Positions 1-7,955 of a stretch of 64,000 nt of DNA are shown piece after piece. Position 1 is the stretch's first letter. Each line of letters opens with the position of its first letter. Below the pieces are notes generated by a model that made no database searches, was not told the origin of the DNA, and saw only the letters and a program-made list of their open reading frames with translations. Made by a program: the position numbers and the translations under genes. Origin of the DNA: Fictibacillus fluitans (GTDB taxonomy: Bacteria > Bacillota > Bacilli > Bacillales > Fictibacillaceae); assembly GCF_030418125.1 (NCBI RefSeq), contig NZ_JAUHTR010000010.1, forward strand, positions 87,347 to 151,346. Direction: 5' to 3'.

Positions 1-2022
1 CGTACGGGAGACCGGAAAAAATATAAAGTTCTGCCGCTGAAGGAAACGGTTTCCGAGGGTAGATTGTGCATAAAAGGCAGAAACGCGCATCAGCATGCAC
101 TTCATAAGGAACGGATTCTGCATCCGATGAAAAAGGTAAACGGACAATTTGTGGAGATTACGTGGGAAGAGGCATTGTCCTTTATCAATAAGCAGTTCCG
201 CACGATTCAAGAGCAGTACGGACCGGATGCTGTGGGGGTGTATGGAGGAGGCTCCTTAACCAATGAAGAAGCCTACCTTCTTGGAAAGTTCGCCAGAGTT
301 GGGCTGCAGACAAAGCATATCGATTATAATGGGCGCTATTGTATGTCAGCAGCTGCTTCTGCGATGAATGAAGCGTTTGGTCTGGACCGCGGTTTAACAA
401 ATGAAATGGAAGAAATTCCACTTGCAGAGTGCATCTTACTTGCAGGAACAAACATTGCCGAATGCCAGCCGACACTTCTTCCCTATTTTCGCAAAGCGAA
501 GGACAACGGTGCGTTTATCATCGCTATTGATCCAAGAGAAACGCTGACTACCAAACTGGCTGACCTGCATTTAAAAGTAAAGCCGGGGATGGATGCCGCT
601 CTGGTTAACGGGATGTTAAAGGTGATTCTTGACCGCAATCTTCATGACGAGCAGTTTATAAAAGAGCGTACAGAAGGTTTTGAACAAGTGCAGCAGCACC
701 TTTCCGAAGTTAACCTTGAAGAAATCGCTGATTTAACAGGTCTTCCCCGTGAGATCATTGAGTATGCGGGAGTTGCATTCGGTTCCGTATCACGTGCCAT
801 GGTATTTACCGCCAGAGGGGTCGAGCAGCAAACACACGGTCATGAAACCGTCAGAAACTTTATTAATCTTGTGTTGGCTACAGGGAATATTGGTAAGCCG
901 GGTGCAGGCTATGGTGCCGTCACAGGCCAGGGAAATGGACAAGGCGGCAGGGAGCATGGCCAGAAAGCAGACCAGCTTCCGGGCTACCGAAGTATTGAGA
1001 ACCCGGAACACAGGAACTATATTGCCAGAGTGTGGGGCATTCCCGAAAAGGCGCTGCCAGGCAAGGGAGTTTCTGCGTATGAGATGATGGAAAAGATGGC
1101 AGATGGCGAGATTTCGGCTTTGTTCATCATGGGCTCTAATCCTCTGATTTCCACACCAAATGCCAATCTTGCCGAACATGCACTAAGGCGGCTCAAATGC
1201 CTGGTGGTGGTCGATATGTTTCTTTCAGAAACCGGGGAGCTTGCCGATTTGCTGCTGCCCAGTTCTTCGTATTTGGAAGACGAAGGAACATTGACTAATC
1301 TCGAAGGCAGGGTGACGTTGAGAAGAGCAGCCCGCAGCTGCCCGGGAAAGGTGAAGCATGACTGGGAGATCCTTTGCGATGTGGCGAGGGCATTGGGGAA
1401 GGAAACCTATTTTTCCTATTCCAAAGCAGAAGATATATTCAATGAACTAAGACTGGCGAGCAAGGGAGGAAAAGCCGATTACTTTGGAATCACCTATACA
1501 CGCCTGAAGGAGGAACGAATGTACTGGCCCTGCCCAAGTATGGGACACCGGGGTGAGGGCAGGCTGTTCGATGGATCTTTCGCCCGGACGAACGGGAAGG
1601 CAAAGATGCTTCCTGTTATCAATCATGTGCCCATGGAGCAAACCTCAGATCGGTATCCTCTGCATTTGACAACAGGAAGGGTCATGAGCCACTATCTTTC
1701 CGGAGCGCAGACCAGAAGGAGCCCAGCCCTTTCTGCCCGTCAGATTGAAAGCTTTGTTAAAATACATCCGAAAACTGCTCATGCATTCGGCATTAAAGAC
1801 GGGACCATGGTCTATGTGGATTCACAAAGAGGAAGAATGAAAGCACGGGGAGCGTATGATGAATCGATACGGGAAGACACCCTGTTCATTCCTTTTCACT
1901 GGGGTGGAGAGCAGAATGTGAATAACGTAACCTATGATGGGCTTGACCCTGTGTGCAAGATGCCCGGATTTAAAGTGTGCGCAGTTAAAGTGTCGCCTGT
2001 CATAGATTTGACCATAAATTAA
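1..2022 (+). CDS. nasC: Assimilatory nitrate reductase catalytic subunit NasC, 5' end outside the window
   Basis: The open frame runs from base 1 without a start, so the N-terminus is missing; 673 residues are visible of about 710 expected. The protein is a molybdopterin oxidoreductase that reduces nitrate to nitrite in the cytoplasm for nitrogen assimilation. The visible part begins at the last cysteine region of the N-terminal 4Fe-4S site (GRLCIKGRNAHQ), followed by the molybdopterin domain with IDYNGRYCMSAAASA, where the Cys is the likely Mo ligand, and GQGNGQGGREHGQKADQLPG. The C-terminal molydopterin-dinucleotide binding domain carries LTTGRVMSHYLSGAQTRRSP. These stretches agree better with Bacillus NasC, as I remember it, than with formate dehydrogenase FdhF, its closest alternative. 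The rest of the nas cluster should lie upstream of the window. An intrinsic terminator follows the stop codon. Confidence 0.88.
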   Translation, partial: RTGDRKKYKVLPLKETVSEGRLCIKGRNAHQHALHKERILHPMKKVNGQFVEITWEEALSFINKQFRTIQEQYGPDAVGVYGGGSLTNEEAYLLGKFARVGLQTKHIDYNGRYCMSAAASAMNEAFGLDRGLTNEMEEIPLAECILLAGTNIAECQPTLLPYFRKAKDNGAFIIAIDPRETLTTKLADLHLKVKPGMDAALVNGMLKVILDRNLHDEQFIKERTEGFEQVQQHLSEVNLEEIADLTGLPREIIEYAGVAFGSVSRAMVFTARGVEQQTHGHETVRNFINLVLATGNIGKPGAGYGAVTGQGNGQGGREHGQKADQLPGYRSIENPEHRNYIARVWGIPEKALPGKGVSAYEMMEKMADGEISALFIMGSNPLISTPNANLAEHALRRLKCLVVVDMFLSETGELADLLLPSSSYLEDEGTLTNLEGRVTLRRAARSCPGKVKHDWEILCDVARALGKETYFSYSKAEDIFNELRLASKGGKADYFGITYTRLKEERMYWPCPSMGHRGEGRLFDGSFARTNGKAKMLPVINHVPMEQTSDRYPLHLTTGRVMSHYLSGAQTRRSPALSARQIESFVKIHPKTAHAFGIKDGTMVYVDSQRGRMKARGAYDESIREDTLFIPFHWGGEQNVNNVTYDGLDPVCKMPGFKVCAVKVSPVIDLTIN

Positions 2023-2033
2023 CCAGGACAAAT

Positions 2034-2072
2034 AAAAAGCAGTTTCTCTTTTTAGAGAGAAACTGCTTTTTG
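2034..2072. terminator. Bidirectional intrinsic terminator between nasC and the ABC gene
   Basis: AAAAGCAGTTTCTCT and AGAGAAACTGCTTTT form a long perfect stem with A-rich and T-rich flanks. It can end transcription of nasC from the left and the ABC transporter gene from the right. Confidence 0.9.
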
Positions 2073-2075
2073 ATA

Positions 2076-3821
2076 TCAACCGGACTTGGAGGAAAACTCT
2101 CTGGAATAGAGGCGGGAGTACTCTCCGTTTTTTGCGAGCAGTGACCGGTGGGTTCCCTGCTCCGAAACGCCTTTTTTGTTAAGGACAATAATGCGTTCTG
2201 CATTGCGGATCGTCGAGAGGCGGTGGGCAATAACAATGGTTGTTCTTCCCCTGGCAAGCAGGTCCAGAGATTCTTTTACGATGCTTTCACTTTCGTTATC
2301 CAGGGAACTGGTTGCTTCATCAAGAATCAAAATCGCCGGGTCTTTTAAAAATACCCGTGCGATGCTTAACCGCTGCTTTTGCCCGCCGGACAGCCTCACT
2401 CCACGTTGTCCGATTTCAGAATCGTAGCCGTTTGGCAGACTCATGATAAAATCATGGGCATTGGCCTGCCGGGCTGCTTCTATAATTTGAGCATCACTTG
2501 CCACAGGAAATCCATAGCGGATGTTTTCACGGACCGTGCCGTCAAAAAGGTAAACATCCTGCTGCACCGTTCCAATATGCTTTCGAAGTTCCTTTTGTTC
2601 AAAATGGCGGACGTCGATTCCGTCAATTAGCAATTCACCTGATGTGACCTCATAAAAACGGGGGATGAGGGAGCACAAGGTCGTTTTCCCGGCACCTGAG
2701 GGACCAACCAGTGCTACATATTCTCCAGGCTGGATAGTAAGTGACAGATCGGTGATAACAGGATCCAAATCCTGCTCATACTGAAAGCCAACCTGCTTGA
2801 ATTCGATTTTTCCTTCCAACGCTGGAAGAGATAAGGCGTGGCTGACATCTTCAATTGCGGGCTTTGTATTCATAATTTCCATAAAACGTGTGAAACCGGT
2901 AAGCCCTTCTTGAAGCTGGGTGCTCATGTGCGTCATACGCTGAATCGGTTCAACCATGAAATTGACATAAAGAAGAAAGGTGATCAAATCAGAAAGGTCA
3001 AGTGTATGATGCACAATCTTCGAGCTTCCATAGATGATTACTGTCAGAGTGATCAGTTGAATGAACGTTTCAACACCGTTAAAAAATATCGCTTCTGCCC
3101 GGTAAATGTTTTTCCGGCTGTCAAGAAAACGGTTGTTTTCCACATTGAACTTTTGGATTTCAATGTTTTCGTTGGCAAACGATTTAACGACGCGTATCCC
3201 TGAAAGGCTATCCTCAACACGGGCATGAATATCGCTGATTCTTTCTTTGTTCTTCGTCAGGGCCCGGTTCAGTACTTTATTGAAGATCAGGGAGAAAAAG
3301 CCGAGCACCGGCAGAAAGCAAAATACGGCAAGCGTCAATGATGGATTGATTAGAAATAAAATAACAAAGGCACCAGCAAAGCGCACCAGGTATTTAATGT
3401 AATCCTCCGGTCCGTGATGATACAGTTCAGAAAGCAAAAGCAAATCATTTGTGACCCGTGACATCAGCTTTCCGGTTTTCTCGCGATCAAAAAAACTGAA
3501 GGAAAGCTTTTGCATATGTGCGAATAATTCGCTCCGCAAATCACGTTCCATCCGGGCGCCAACCTCATGGCCTTTAAAATCCACAAAATAATTGCCGATG
3601 TTTTGCAGGCCAGTTAGAACAAGCATCAGGGCACCTGTCCAATACACTTTTTCGATGTCCAAAGAGATCTCATCAGCCAGAATGTCCTTCGTAATATACC
3701 GGACAAGAAGCGGGTAGACGAGTGCAATGGCAGACGTAATCAGCGCACAAAACAAAACGGAAAGAAACAAACGCAGGTAAGGTTTGTAATAGGATAGAAA
3801 CTTTTTAATTGGAAATCGCAT
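2076..3821 (-). CDS. ABC exporter, fused permease and ATPase (half transporter)
   Basis: A 581-residue half transporter of the MsbA/LmrA type, likely acting as a dimer to export a lipophilic compound or drug across the membrane. Residues about 1-310 form the six-helix membrane domain (hydrophobic segments near 15-37, 55-75, 130-180, 245-285). The ATPase domain follows: Walker A GPSGAGKTT near 367, Q-loop in TVQQDVYLF, signature LSGGQKQR, Walker B ILILDEATSSLD, and H-loop IAHRLS. It resembles Bacillus YgaD/YfiB-type transporters; the substrate is not evident. ATG has an AAAGGGG site just upstream. A short leader frame and a hairpin precede the gene, which hints at attenuation. It is transcribed toward nasC and shares its terminator. 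Confidence 0.92.
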   Translation of the reverse strand: MRFPIKKFLSYYKPYLRLFLSVLFCALITSAIALVYPLLVRYITKDILADEISLDIEKVYWTGALMLVLTGLQNIGNYFVDFKGHEVGARMERDLRSELFAHMQKLSFSFFDREKTGKLMSRVTNDLLLLSELYHHGPEDYIKYLVRFAGAFVILFLINPSLTLAVFCFLPVLGFFSLIFNKVLNRALTKNKERISDIHARVEDSLSGIRVVKSFANENIEIQKFNVENNRFLDSRKNIYRAEAIFFNGVETFIQLITLTVIIYGSSKIVHHTLDLSDLITFLLYVNFMVEPIQRMTHMSTQLQEGLTGFTRFMEIMNTKPAIEDVSHALSLPALEGKIEFKQVGFQYEQDLDPVITDLSLTIQPGEYVALVGPSGAGKTTLCSLIPRFYEVTSGELLIDGIDVRHFEQKELRKHIGTVQQDVYLFDGTVRENIRYGFPVASDAQIIEAARQANAHDFIMSLPNGYDSEIGQRGVRLSGGQKQRLSIARVFLKDPAILILDEATSSLDNESESIVKESLDLLARGRTTIVIAHRLSTIRNAERIIVLNKKGVSEQGTHRSLLAKNGEYSRLYSREFSSKSG

Positions 3822-3835
3822 GGTTTACCCCTTTA

Positions 3836-3882
3836 TGAGTGATTCAAAGACACACATACAAGGGGGAGACACTGTTCACTCA
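3836..3882 (-). promoter_or_regulatory. Hairpin directly upstream of the ABC gene RBS
   Basis: Seven-base arms TGAGTGA/TCACTCA lie between the stop codon of the possible leader peptide and the AAAGGGG ribosome site of the transporter gene; the inner arm ends about two bases from that site. The location suits control of translation or of read-through. This is inference from structure only. Confidence 0.4.
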
Positions 3883-3886
3883 CTGC

Positions 3887-3946
3887 TTAAGAATGTGTAT
3901 CACCCTTATATGGTCGCTGGCGATGGACATGTCTTAATTTTCTCAT
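3887..3946 (-). CDS. Possible 19-residue leader peptide before ABC exporter
   Basis: ATG at 3946 is preceded by a strong AAGGAGG site at good spacing and opens a short frame, MRKLRHVHRQRPYKGDTHS, ending at 3887. The peptide is very basic, with five Arg or Lys residues and three His residues. It lies in the 5' region of the exporter gene and is followed by a hairpin. Short leader frames before antibiotic exporters in Bacillus (for example bmrB before bmrCD) sense stalled ribosomes. Whether this one is translated is unknown; its length allows chance occurrence, but the ribosome site argues for it. Confidence 0.45.
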   Translation of the reverse strand: MRKLRHVHRQRPYKGDTHS

Positions 3947-4044
3947 TTGAACAGCCTCCTTGTTTATCGTTGCTTATATTGTAAACGATTTCTTTAAAGG
4001 AAGACATAAATAAAAAGAAAATTGAAAAAAATTATTTTTGCTTG

Positions 4045-4073
4045 TTGACATCCACCTGTCATGTGGTAAACTT
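4045..4073 (+). promoter_or_regulatory. Sigma-A promoter of the lacI-type gene
   Basis: TTGACA at 4045-4050 is spaced 16-17 bases from TAAACT/AAACTT at 4067-4073. The repressor-type palindrome starts nine bases further on, so it lies close to the transcription start. Confidence 0.65.
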
Positions 4074-4081
4074 TTTAAAAA

Positions 4082-4095
4082 TGGAACCGGTTCCA
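4082..4095. promoter_or_regulatory. LacI-family operator 1
   Basis: TGGAACCGGTTCCA is a perfect 14-base palindrome with a central CG, the usual form of LacI/GalR operators. It lies just downstream of the promoter, as expected for autorepression, and resembles the second palindrome at 5184-5201 (both have an ACCGGT core flanked by TGG..CCA). Confidence 0.75.
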
Positions 4096-4129
4096 AAGAG
4101 AAGATTTGATTGAAGGTAAGGTGGGAAAA

Positions 4130-5146
4130 GTGGCCCAAAAGGTAACCATTTATGATGTAGCGAAACGGGCGGGTGTTTCAAAAACCTCAGTTTCACGTTA
4201 TTTAGGCGGACGGCTGGAAGAACTGGCGGAAAAAACAAAAAAGAAAATAGAGTCGGCGATTCAGGAATTGGATTACCGGCCCAGTACGGCTGCCAGAGGT
4301 TTAAAGGGGAGAAAAAGCTATCTTATTGGCGTCATTATAGCTGATATCCGCAATCCATACAGTACAGCAATATTAAGAGGTGCAGAAGAGATTTCATCGA
4401 AAAATGGTTACAGCCTTATGATCTGCAATTCCGATAATGATCCGGAGAAGGAGAAAAATTTTATTCATATGCTTCAATCTCACCGGATCGACGGGCTCAT
4501 TATTCATACGACGGGTGGAAATAACTCTTCTTTACTGGAAATGAAAGATGATTCCATTCCGGTCGTACTTCTGGATCGAAATATTCCAGAACTGGATATG
4601 GATTTTGTGGGCCTGGATAACCGGACAGCAATAAAGGATTCTCTCGAATTTCTTTTGCAGCAGGATTACCAGCGCATCGCGTTTTTTAGTGAACCGTTTC
4701 ATGAAATCAGCACTAGGCATGAGAGGTATCAGTTCTTTCAAGATGTTTTGAAAAAGAATAATCACGAAAGCTCTGAGGATATTTATATTGTTTCTACAGA
4801 AGACAGCTGCCGGTTTAGAAATAAGCTGCTTTCATTTCTTGAAGATGCCAAGGGACAATCAAGAGCCATCTTTACTGTAAATGCACTATTAATGCTGAAA
4901 ATCGCAAATGAACTTAATACCATGAACATTTCAGTGCCAGATGAACTGTCACTTCTCACGTTTGATAATCCGGATTGGGCGCCTGTAGTTTTTGGAGGAA
5001 TCACATGCATTGAGCAGCCCACATTTGAAATTGGAGTAAGCGCAATGAATATGGTGCTGGAACGAATCAGGGGAGAAAGGACAACCTCCGAGTCTTTCTT
5101 GTATAAAGGTAAATTAATTAAAAGGAATTCCACCCCGCTGATGTAA
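4130..5146 (+). CDS. LacI/GalR-family transcription repressor
   Basis: A 338-residue sugar-responsive repressor. The N-terminal helix-turn-helix is clear (VTIYDVAKRAGVSKTSVSRY, residues about 4-23), followed by the hinge helix (RPSTAARGLKGRKS) and a periplasmic-binding-protein-like sensor domain from about residue 60 (LIGVIIADIRNPYSTAILRG). GTG at 4130 is preferred because AAGGTGGG lies five bases upstream; an in-frame TTG at 4106 has no such site and falls very near the operator. The gene is first in a five-gene run in the same direction, with matching palindromes before it and before the next gene, so it very likely regulates itself and the downstream operon. The inducer is unknown. Confidence 0.9.
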   Translation: MAQKVTIYDVAKRAGVSKTSVSRYLGGRLEELAEKTKKKIESAIQELDYRPSTAARGLKGRKSYLIGVIIADIRNPYSTAILRGAEEISSKNGYSLMICNSDNDPEKEKNFIHMLQSHRIDGLIIHTTGGNNSSLLEMKDDSIPVVLLDRNIPELDMDFVGLDNRTAIKDSLEFLLQQDYQRIAFFSEPFHEISTRHERYQFFQDVLKKNNHESSEDIYIVSTEDSCRFRNKLLSFLEDAKGQSRAIFTVNALLMLKIANELNTMNISVPDELSLLTFDNPDWAPVVFGGITCIEQPTFEIGVSAMNMVLERIRGERTTSESFLYKGKLIKRNSTPLM

Positions 5147-5147
5147 A

Positions 5148-5176
5148 AGAGGTCTTATCGCTAGACCCTTTTTTAA
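5148..5176 (+). terminator. Weak intrinsic terminator after the lacI-type gene
   Basis: GGTCT-TATCGCT-AGACC followed by a run of six T. The stem is short, so partial read-through into the operon is likely. Confidence 0.45.
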
Positions 5177-5183
5177 ACAGAAA

Positions 5184-5201
5184 AATGGTACCGGTACCAT
5201 T
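5184..5201. promoter_or_regulatory. LacI-family operator 2, before the catabolic genes
   Basis: AATGGTACCGGTACCATT is a perfect 18-base palindrome that shares the TGG-ACCGGT-CCA plan of operator 1. It is 31 bases before the start codon of the TIM-barrel gene. It may repress a local promoter or block transcription coming from lacI; I see no convincing local -35/-10 pair. Confidence 0.8.
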
Positions 5202-5231
5202 AAAAAGTAAGCGCATTCAAGGAGTGAAGAC

Positions 5232-6002
5232 ATGAATCACATTTATTGTACACAAAATGCATTTGGGAACACTGGGTCTATTTCGCAGGAAGTTGAAGAG
5301 ATAGCAGTGTGCTTAGCGGTAGCAAATGCCGATGGAATGGAGGTGCGCCGGGAATTGCTTCCTTCGGGGATTTCGTTGGAGGATGCGGGAGAAAGATTAA
5401 AGGAACTGAATCTGGACGTTGTTTTTTCCTCACCCGAGCCATTATTCGATGAAAACGGAAAGCTGAACAACAATAACCTTACGTGTCTTCTTCAGGAGGC
5501 AACAGCCATGGGGGCTTTGCTGTTAAAAATCCCGCTTGGCCGCTATAAGGGCATGAAGCATGAACTATTTTCTTTAAAACATCTCTTGTCACAGTTCCCA
5601 GCGATAACGTTTACCGTCGAAAACGATCAGACCGCTTATGGCGGAGTAACAAAACATTTGGAAGCCTTTTTTCTGGACTGTCAAGATGAAGAAGTTCCTG
5701 CAGGGTTCACCTTTGATGTGGGCAACCCAAAATATGTGGGAGAGAATCCGCTTGCTATGTTTAGAAAGTTGGAAGTTTTTATTCGATACATTCATGTCAA
5801 ACACGTGATCAATGGCATGGGAGGGTGGAAGACAGTCCAGGTTTCACCTGAGCCTTCTGCCGAGATTGATTGGGTGATTGGTCACACTCCTGAAGATGTT
5901 CCCATAGCAATCGAATATCCGGTAGATTTTCTGAATGTATCTCAGCATGTATCAAGGCTGCGTAGTGAACGGTTGAGAAGCTGTCAGGAGCAGGTGCAAT
6001 AA
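5232..6002 (+). CDS. Sugar phosphate isomerase/epimerase-like TIM barrel protein
   Basis: A 256-residue protein of the xylose isomerase-like AP endonuclease 2 superfamily. Candidate divalent-metal ligands occur in the usual order: E130 (TVENDQT), D162 (FDVGNPKY), H188 or H191 (YIHVKHV) and E228 (IAIEYPV). Such enzymes isomerise, epimerise or dehydrate sugars and keto acids. AAGGAG lies nine bases before ATG. The gene is between the LacI repressor and an ACS-family transporter and shares the operon with HPS/PHI genes, so it probably acts on the imported compound or a product of it. The exact reaction cannot be read from sequence. Confidence 0.75.
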   Translation: MNHIYCTQNAFGNTGSISQEVEEIAVCLAVANADGMEVRRELLPSGISLEDAGERLKELNLDVVFSSPEPLFDENGKLNNNNLTCLLQEATAMGALLLKIPLGRYKGMKHELFSLKHLLSQFPAITFTVENDQTAYGGVTKHLEAFFLDCQDEEVPAGFTFDVGNPKYVGENPLAMFRKLEVFIRYIHVKHVINGMGGWKTVQVSPEPSAEIDWVIGHTPEDVPIAIEYPVDFLNVSQHVSRLRSERLRSCQEQVQ

Positions 6003-6042
6003 ACGTACTGAAAAAAATGATAGTAAAAAGGAGCGTTTAACA

Positions 6043-7326
6043 ATGATGGATTCGATAGCTTCAAAAAAACGGTTTCGCCGTTTGATTCCTTTAGCTTTTA
6101 TTACGTACAGTCTCGCTTATCTGGACCGTGCAAATTATGGATTCGGTGTAGCTGGAGGGATGGGTGAGGAACTGAATATTACAACTGGAGTTTCTTCCTT
6201 TTTGGCTTCTCTCTTTTTTCTTGGATACTTCTTCTTCCAGGTTCCGGGTGCTCATTACGCAGAAAAGCATAGCGCCAAAAAGCTGATCTTTTGGAGCCTT
6301 ATCCTATGGGGCGGCCTTGCGACTGCTACAGGCATGGCAACCCATGTGGGATGGCTTTATCCGATCCGGTTCCTTTTAGGAGTTGTTGAAAGCGCTGTTA
6401 TGCCAGCCATGCTTGTATTTTTGAGCCATTGGTTTTTAAAAGAAGAACGCTCAAGAGCCAATACATTCTTAATCCTCGGTAATCCGGCCACCGTATTATG
6501 GATGTCAGTTTTATCCGGTTACCTATTAAACTCGTTCAGCTGGAGATGGATGTTTATTTTAGAAGGGATTCCGGCGGTATTGTGGGCATTTATCTGGCTG
6601 AAGCTGGTCAACGACCGTCCCAAAAATGCTTCATGGCTTTCAAATAAGGAAAAGAAAGATATTGAAAATGAATTCAATAAAGAACAATCTGCATTAAAAC
6701 CCGTTAAGAATTATCGTGAAGCGTTTAAATCCAAGGCCGTTATTCTGCTGAGCCTTCAATATTTTGCATGGAGCATAGGGGTTTATGGCTTTGTTATGTG
6801 GCTTCCGTCCATCATTAAAAATGCGTCCAACATGGATATTGTTTCAACAGGGTGGCTCTCTTCCGTTCCCTATGTTGTAGCTGTGATTGGCATGCTCGTC
6901 CTTTCTCATTACTCTGATAAAACATTGAACCGAAAAATATTTGTATGGACATCACTGCTGATCGGTTCCATTGCCTTTTTTGCTTCGTATCTTATCGGTT
7001 CCAGCAATTTCTGGCTGTCCTACTCGCTTCTTGTTATAGCTGGCGGAGCCATGTATGCCCCATACGGACCGTTTTTTGCCATCATTCCCGAGATTCTTCC
7101 GCGAAATGTGGCCGGTGGAGCAATGGCCCTCATCAATAGTATGGGAGCACTCGGTTCTTTTGTAGGGTCTTATATTGTAGGGTATTTAAATGGTGTCACC
7201 GGCGGACCGTCTGCCTCCTTCATATTCATGGCATCTGCGCTCTTTGTATCGGTTTTGCTGACAATGGCTGTTAAGGCTCCAGCTGCAAATGAGACGAAAA
7301 AGAGAATGAAGGTTGCTTCTCAATGA
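6043..7326 (+). CDS. MFS transporter of the anion:cation symporter (ACS) family
   Basis: A 427-residue, 12-helix major facilitator protein of the family that includes hexuronate, glucarate and galactonate carriers. Typical marks are AYLDRANYGFG in helix 1, LGYFFFQVPG in helix 2, GVVESAVMPAMLVFLSHWF in helix 4 and WRWMFILEGIPAVLWA near helix 6. The ACS family mostly carries sugar acids with protons, which points to an organic anion as the operon substrate. AAAAGGAGC is well placed before ATG 6043 (a second ATG follows directly). The stop overlaps the start of hxlA by four bases (ATGA), a sign of coupled translation. Confidence 0.88.
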   Translation: MMDSIASKKRFRRLIPLAFITYSLAYLDRANYGFGVAGGMGEELNITTGVSSFLASLFFLGYFFFQVPGAHYAEKHSAKKLIFWSLILWGGLATATGMATHVGWLYPIRFLLGVVESAVMPAMLVFLSHWFLKEERSRANTFLILGNPATVLWMSVLSGYLLNSFSWRWMFILEGIPAVLWAFIWLKLVNDRPKNASWLSNKEKKDIENEFNKEQSALKPVKNYREAFKSKAVILLSLQYFAWSIGVYGFVMWLPSIIKNASNMDIVSTGWLSSVPYVVAVIGMLVLSHYSDKTLNRKIFVWTSLLIGSIAFFASYLIGSSNFWLSYSLLVIAGGAMYAPYGPFFAIIPEILPRNVAGGAMALINSMGALGSFVGSYIVGYLNGVTGGPSASFIFMASALFVSVLLTMAVKAPAANETKKRMKVASQ

Positions 7327-7955
7327 AAATTCAGCTGGCACTCGACCGGATGACCATTCCTGAGGCAATCGAAACCGTAAAAGAGGCAGAGCATTATATC
7401 GATTTAATCGAGGTTGGCACATCATTAATTAAGGAATTTGGCGTTGACAGCATTTCTGAAATTAAAAAAGAGTTTCCATTAAAGCCGGTGCTCGCAGATA
7501 TGAAGACCTTTGATAATGCTGCCTATGAATTTACCATCGCCTTTGATGCGGGAGCCGATATGGCAACCGTCATGGGAGCAGCTCCACTTGTAACGATTGA
7601 AACATGCCTGCAGGTCGCTGAGGAAAAACGAAAAGAAGTGATGATTGACCTGCTGAATGTCACACCAGAACAAATGAAAAGGCTCCTAACCTATCAGTCT
7701 GCTGTTTTCTGCGAACATGTGAGCAAGGATGAACAGGAGTCGGGCAGTAAAACGAAACAGAATAAGGGAAGGTTGCCCGTAGACCGGCTGGCTCTTGCCG
7801 GCGGAATTGCCTTTTCCTCCCTCCCGTTGGCTGCCGATAAAGATCCGGAGATTATTATCGTTGGATCAGCGATTACAAAAGCTGAAAATATACAGGAAGC
7901 GGCCAAACAAATCTATACAGCTTTGCAAACGATCAAGACAGGAGAAAACGTATGA
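7323..7955 (+). CDS. hxlA: 3-hexulose-6-phosphate synthase (HPS/KGPDC family)
   Basis: A 210-residue protein of the orotidine-5-phosphate decarboxylase suprafamily. HPS joins formaldehyde to ribulose 5-phosphate, and also runs backward; close relatives (UlaD type) decarboxylate 3-keto-gulonate 6-phosphate. Active-site parts are present: substrate Asp in LALDR (D8), Glu in IEVGT (E31 region), and the DxKxxD motif in LADMKTFD. HVSKDEQ matches the family's loop near the phosphate site, which here includes a Lys/Gln-rich insertion (about residues 138-148) not usual in the enzymes I know. It overlaps the transporter and hxlB by four bases each. HxlR, the usual formaldehyde regulator, is absent; a LacI repressor stands in its place, so sugar catabolism rather than formaldehyde detoxification may be the role. 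Confidence 0.85.
   Translation: MKIQLALDRMTIPEAIETVKEAEHYIDLIEVGTSLIKEFGVDSISEIKKEFPLKPVLADMKTFDNAAYEFTIAFDAGADMATVMGAAPLVTIETCLQVAEEKRKEVMIDLLNVTPEQMKRLLTYQSAVFCEHVSKDEQESGSKTKQNKGRLPVDRLALAGGIAFSSLPLAADKDPEIIIVGSAITKAENIQEAAKQIYTALQTIKTGENV

Noticed and set aside
1..2022. Formate dehydrogenase FdhF
   Set aside because: The active-site and C-terminal segments fit Bacillus NasC better; Sec is absent and no other formate genes are seen.
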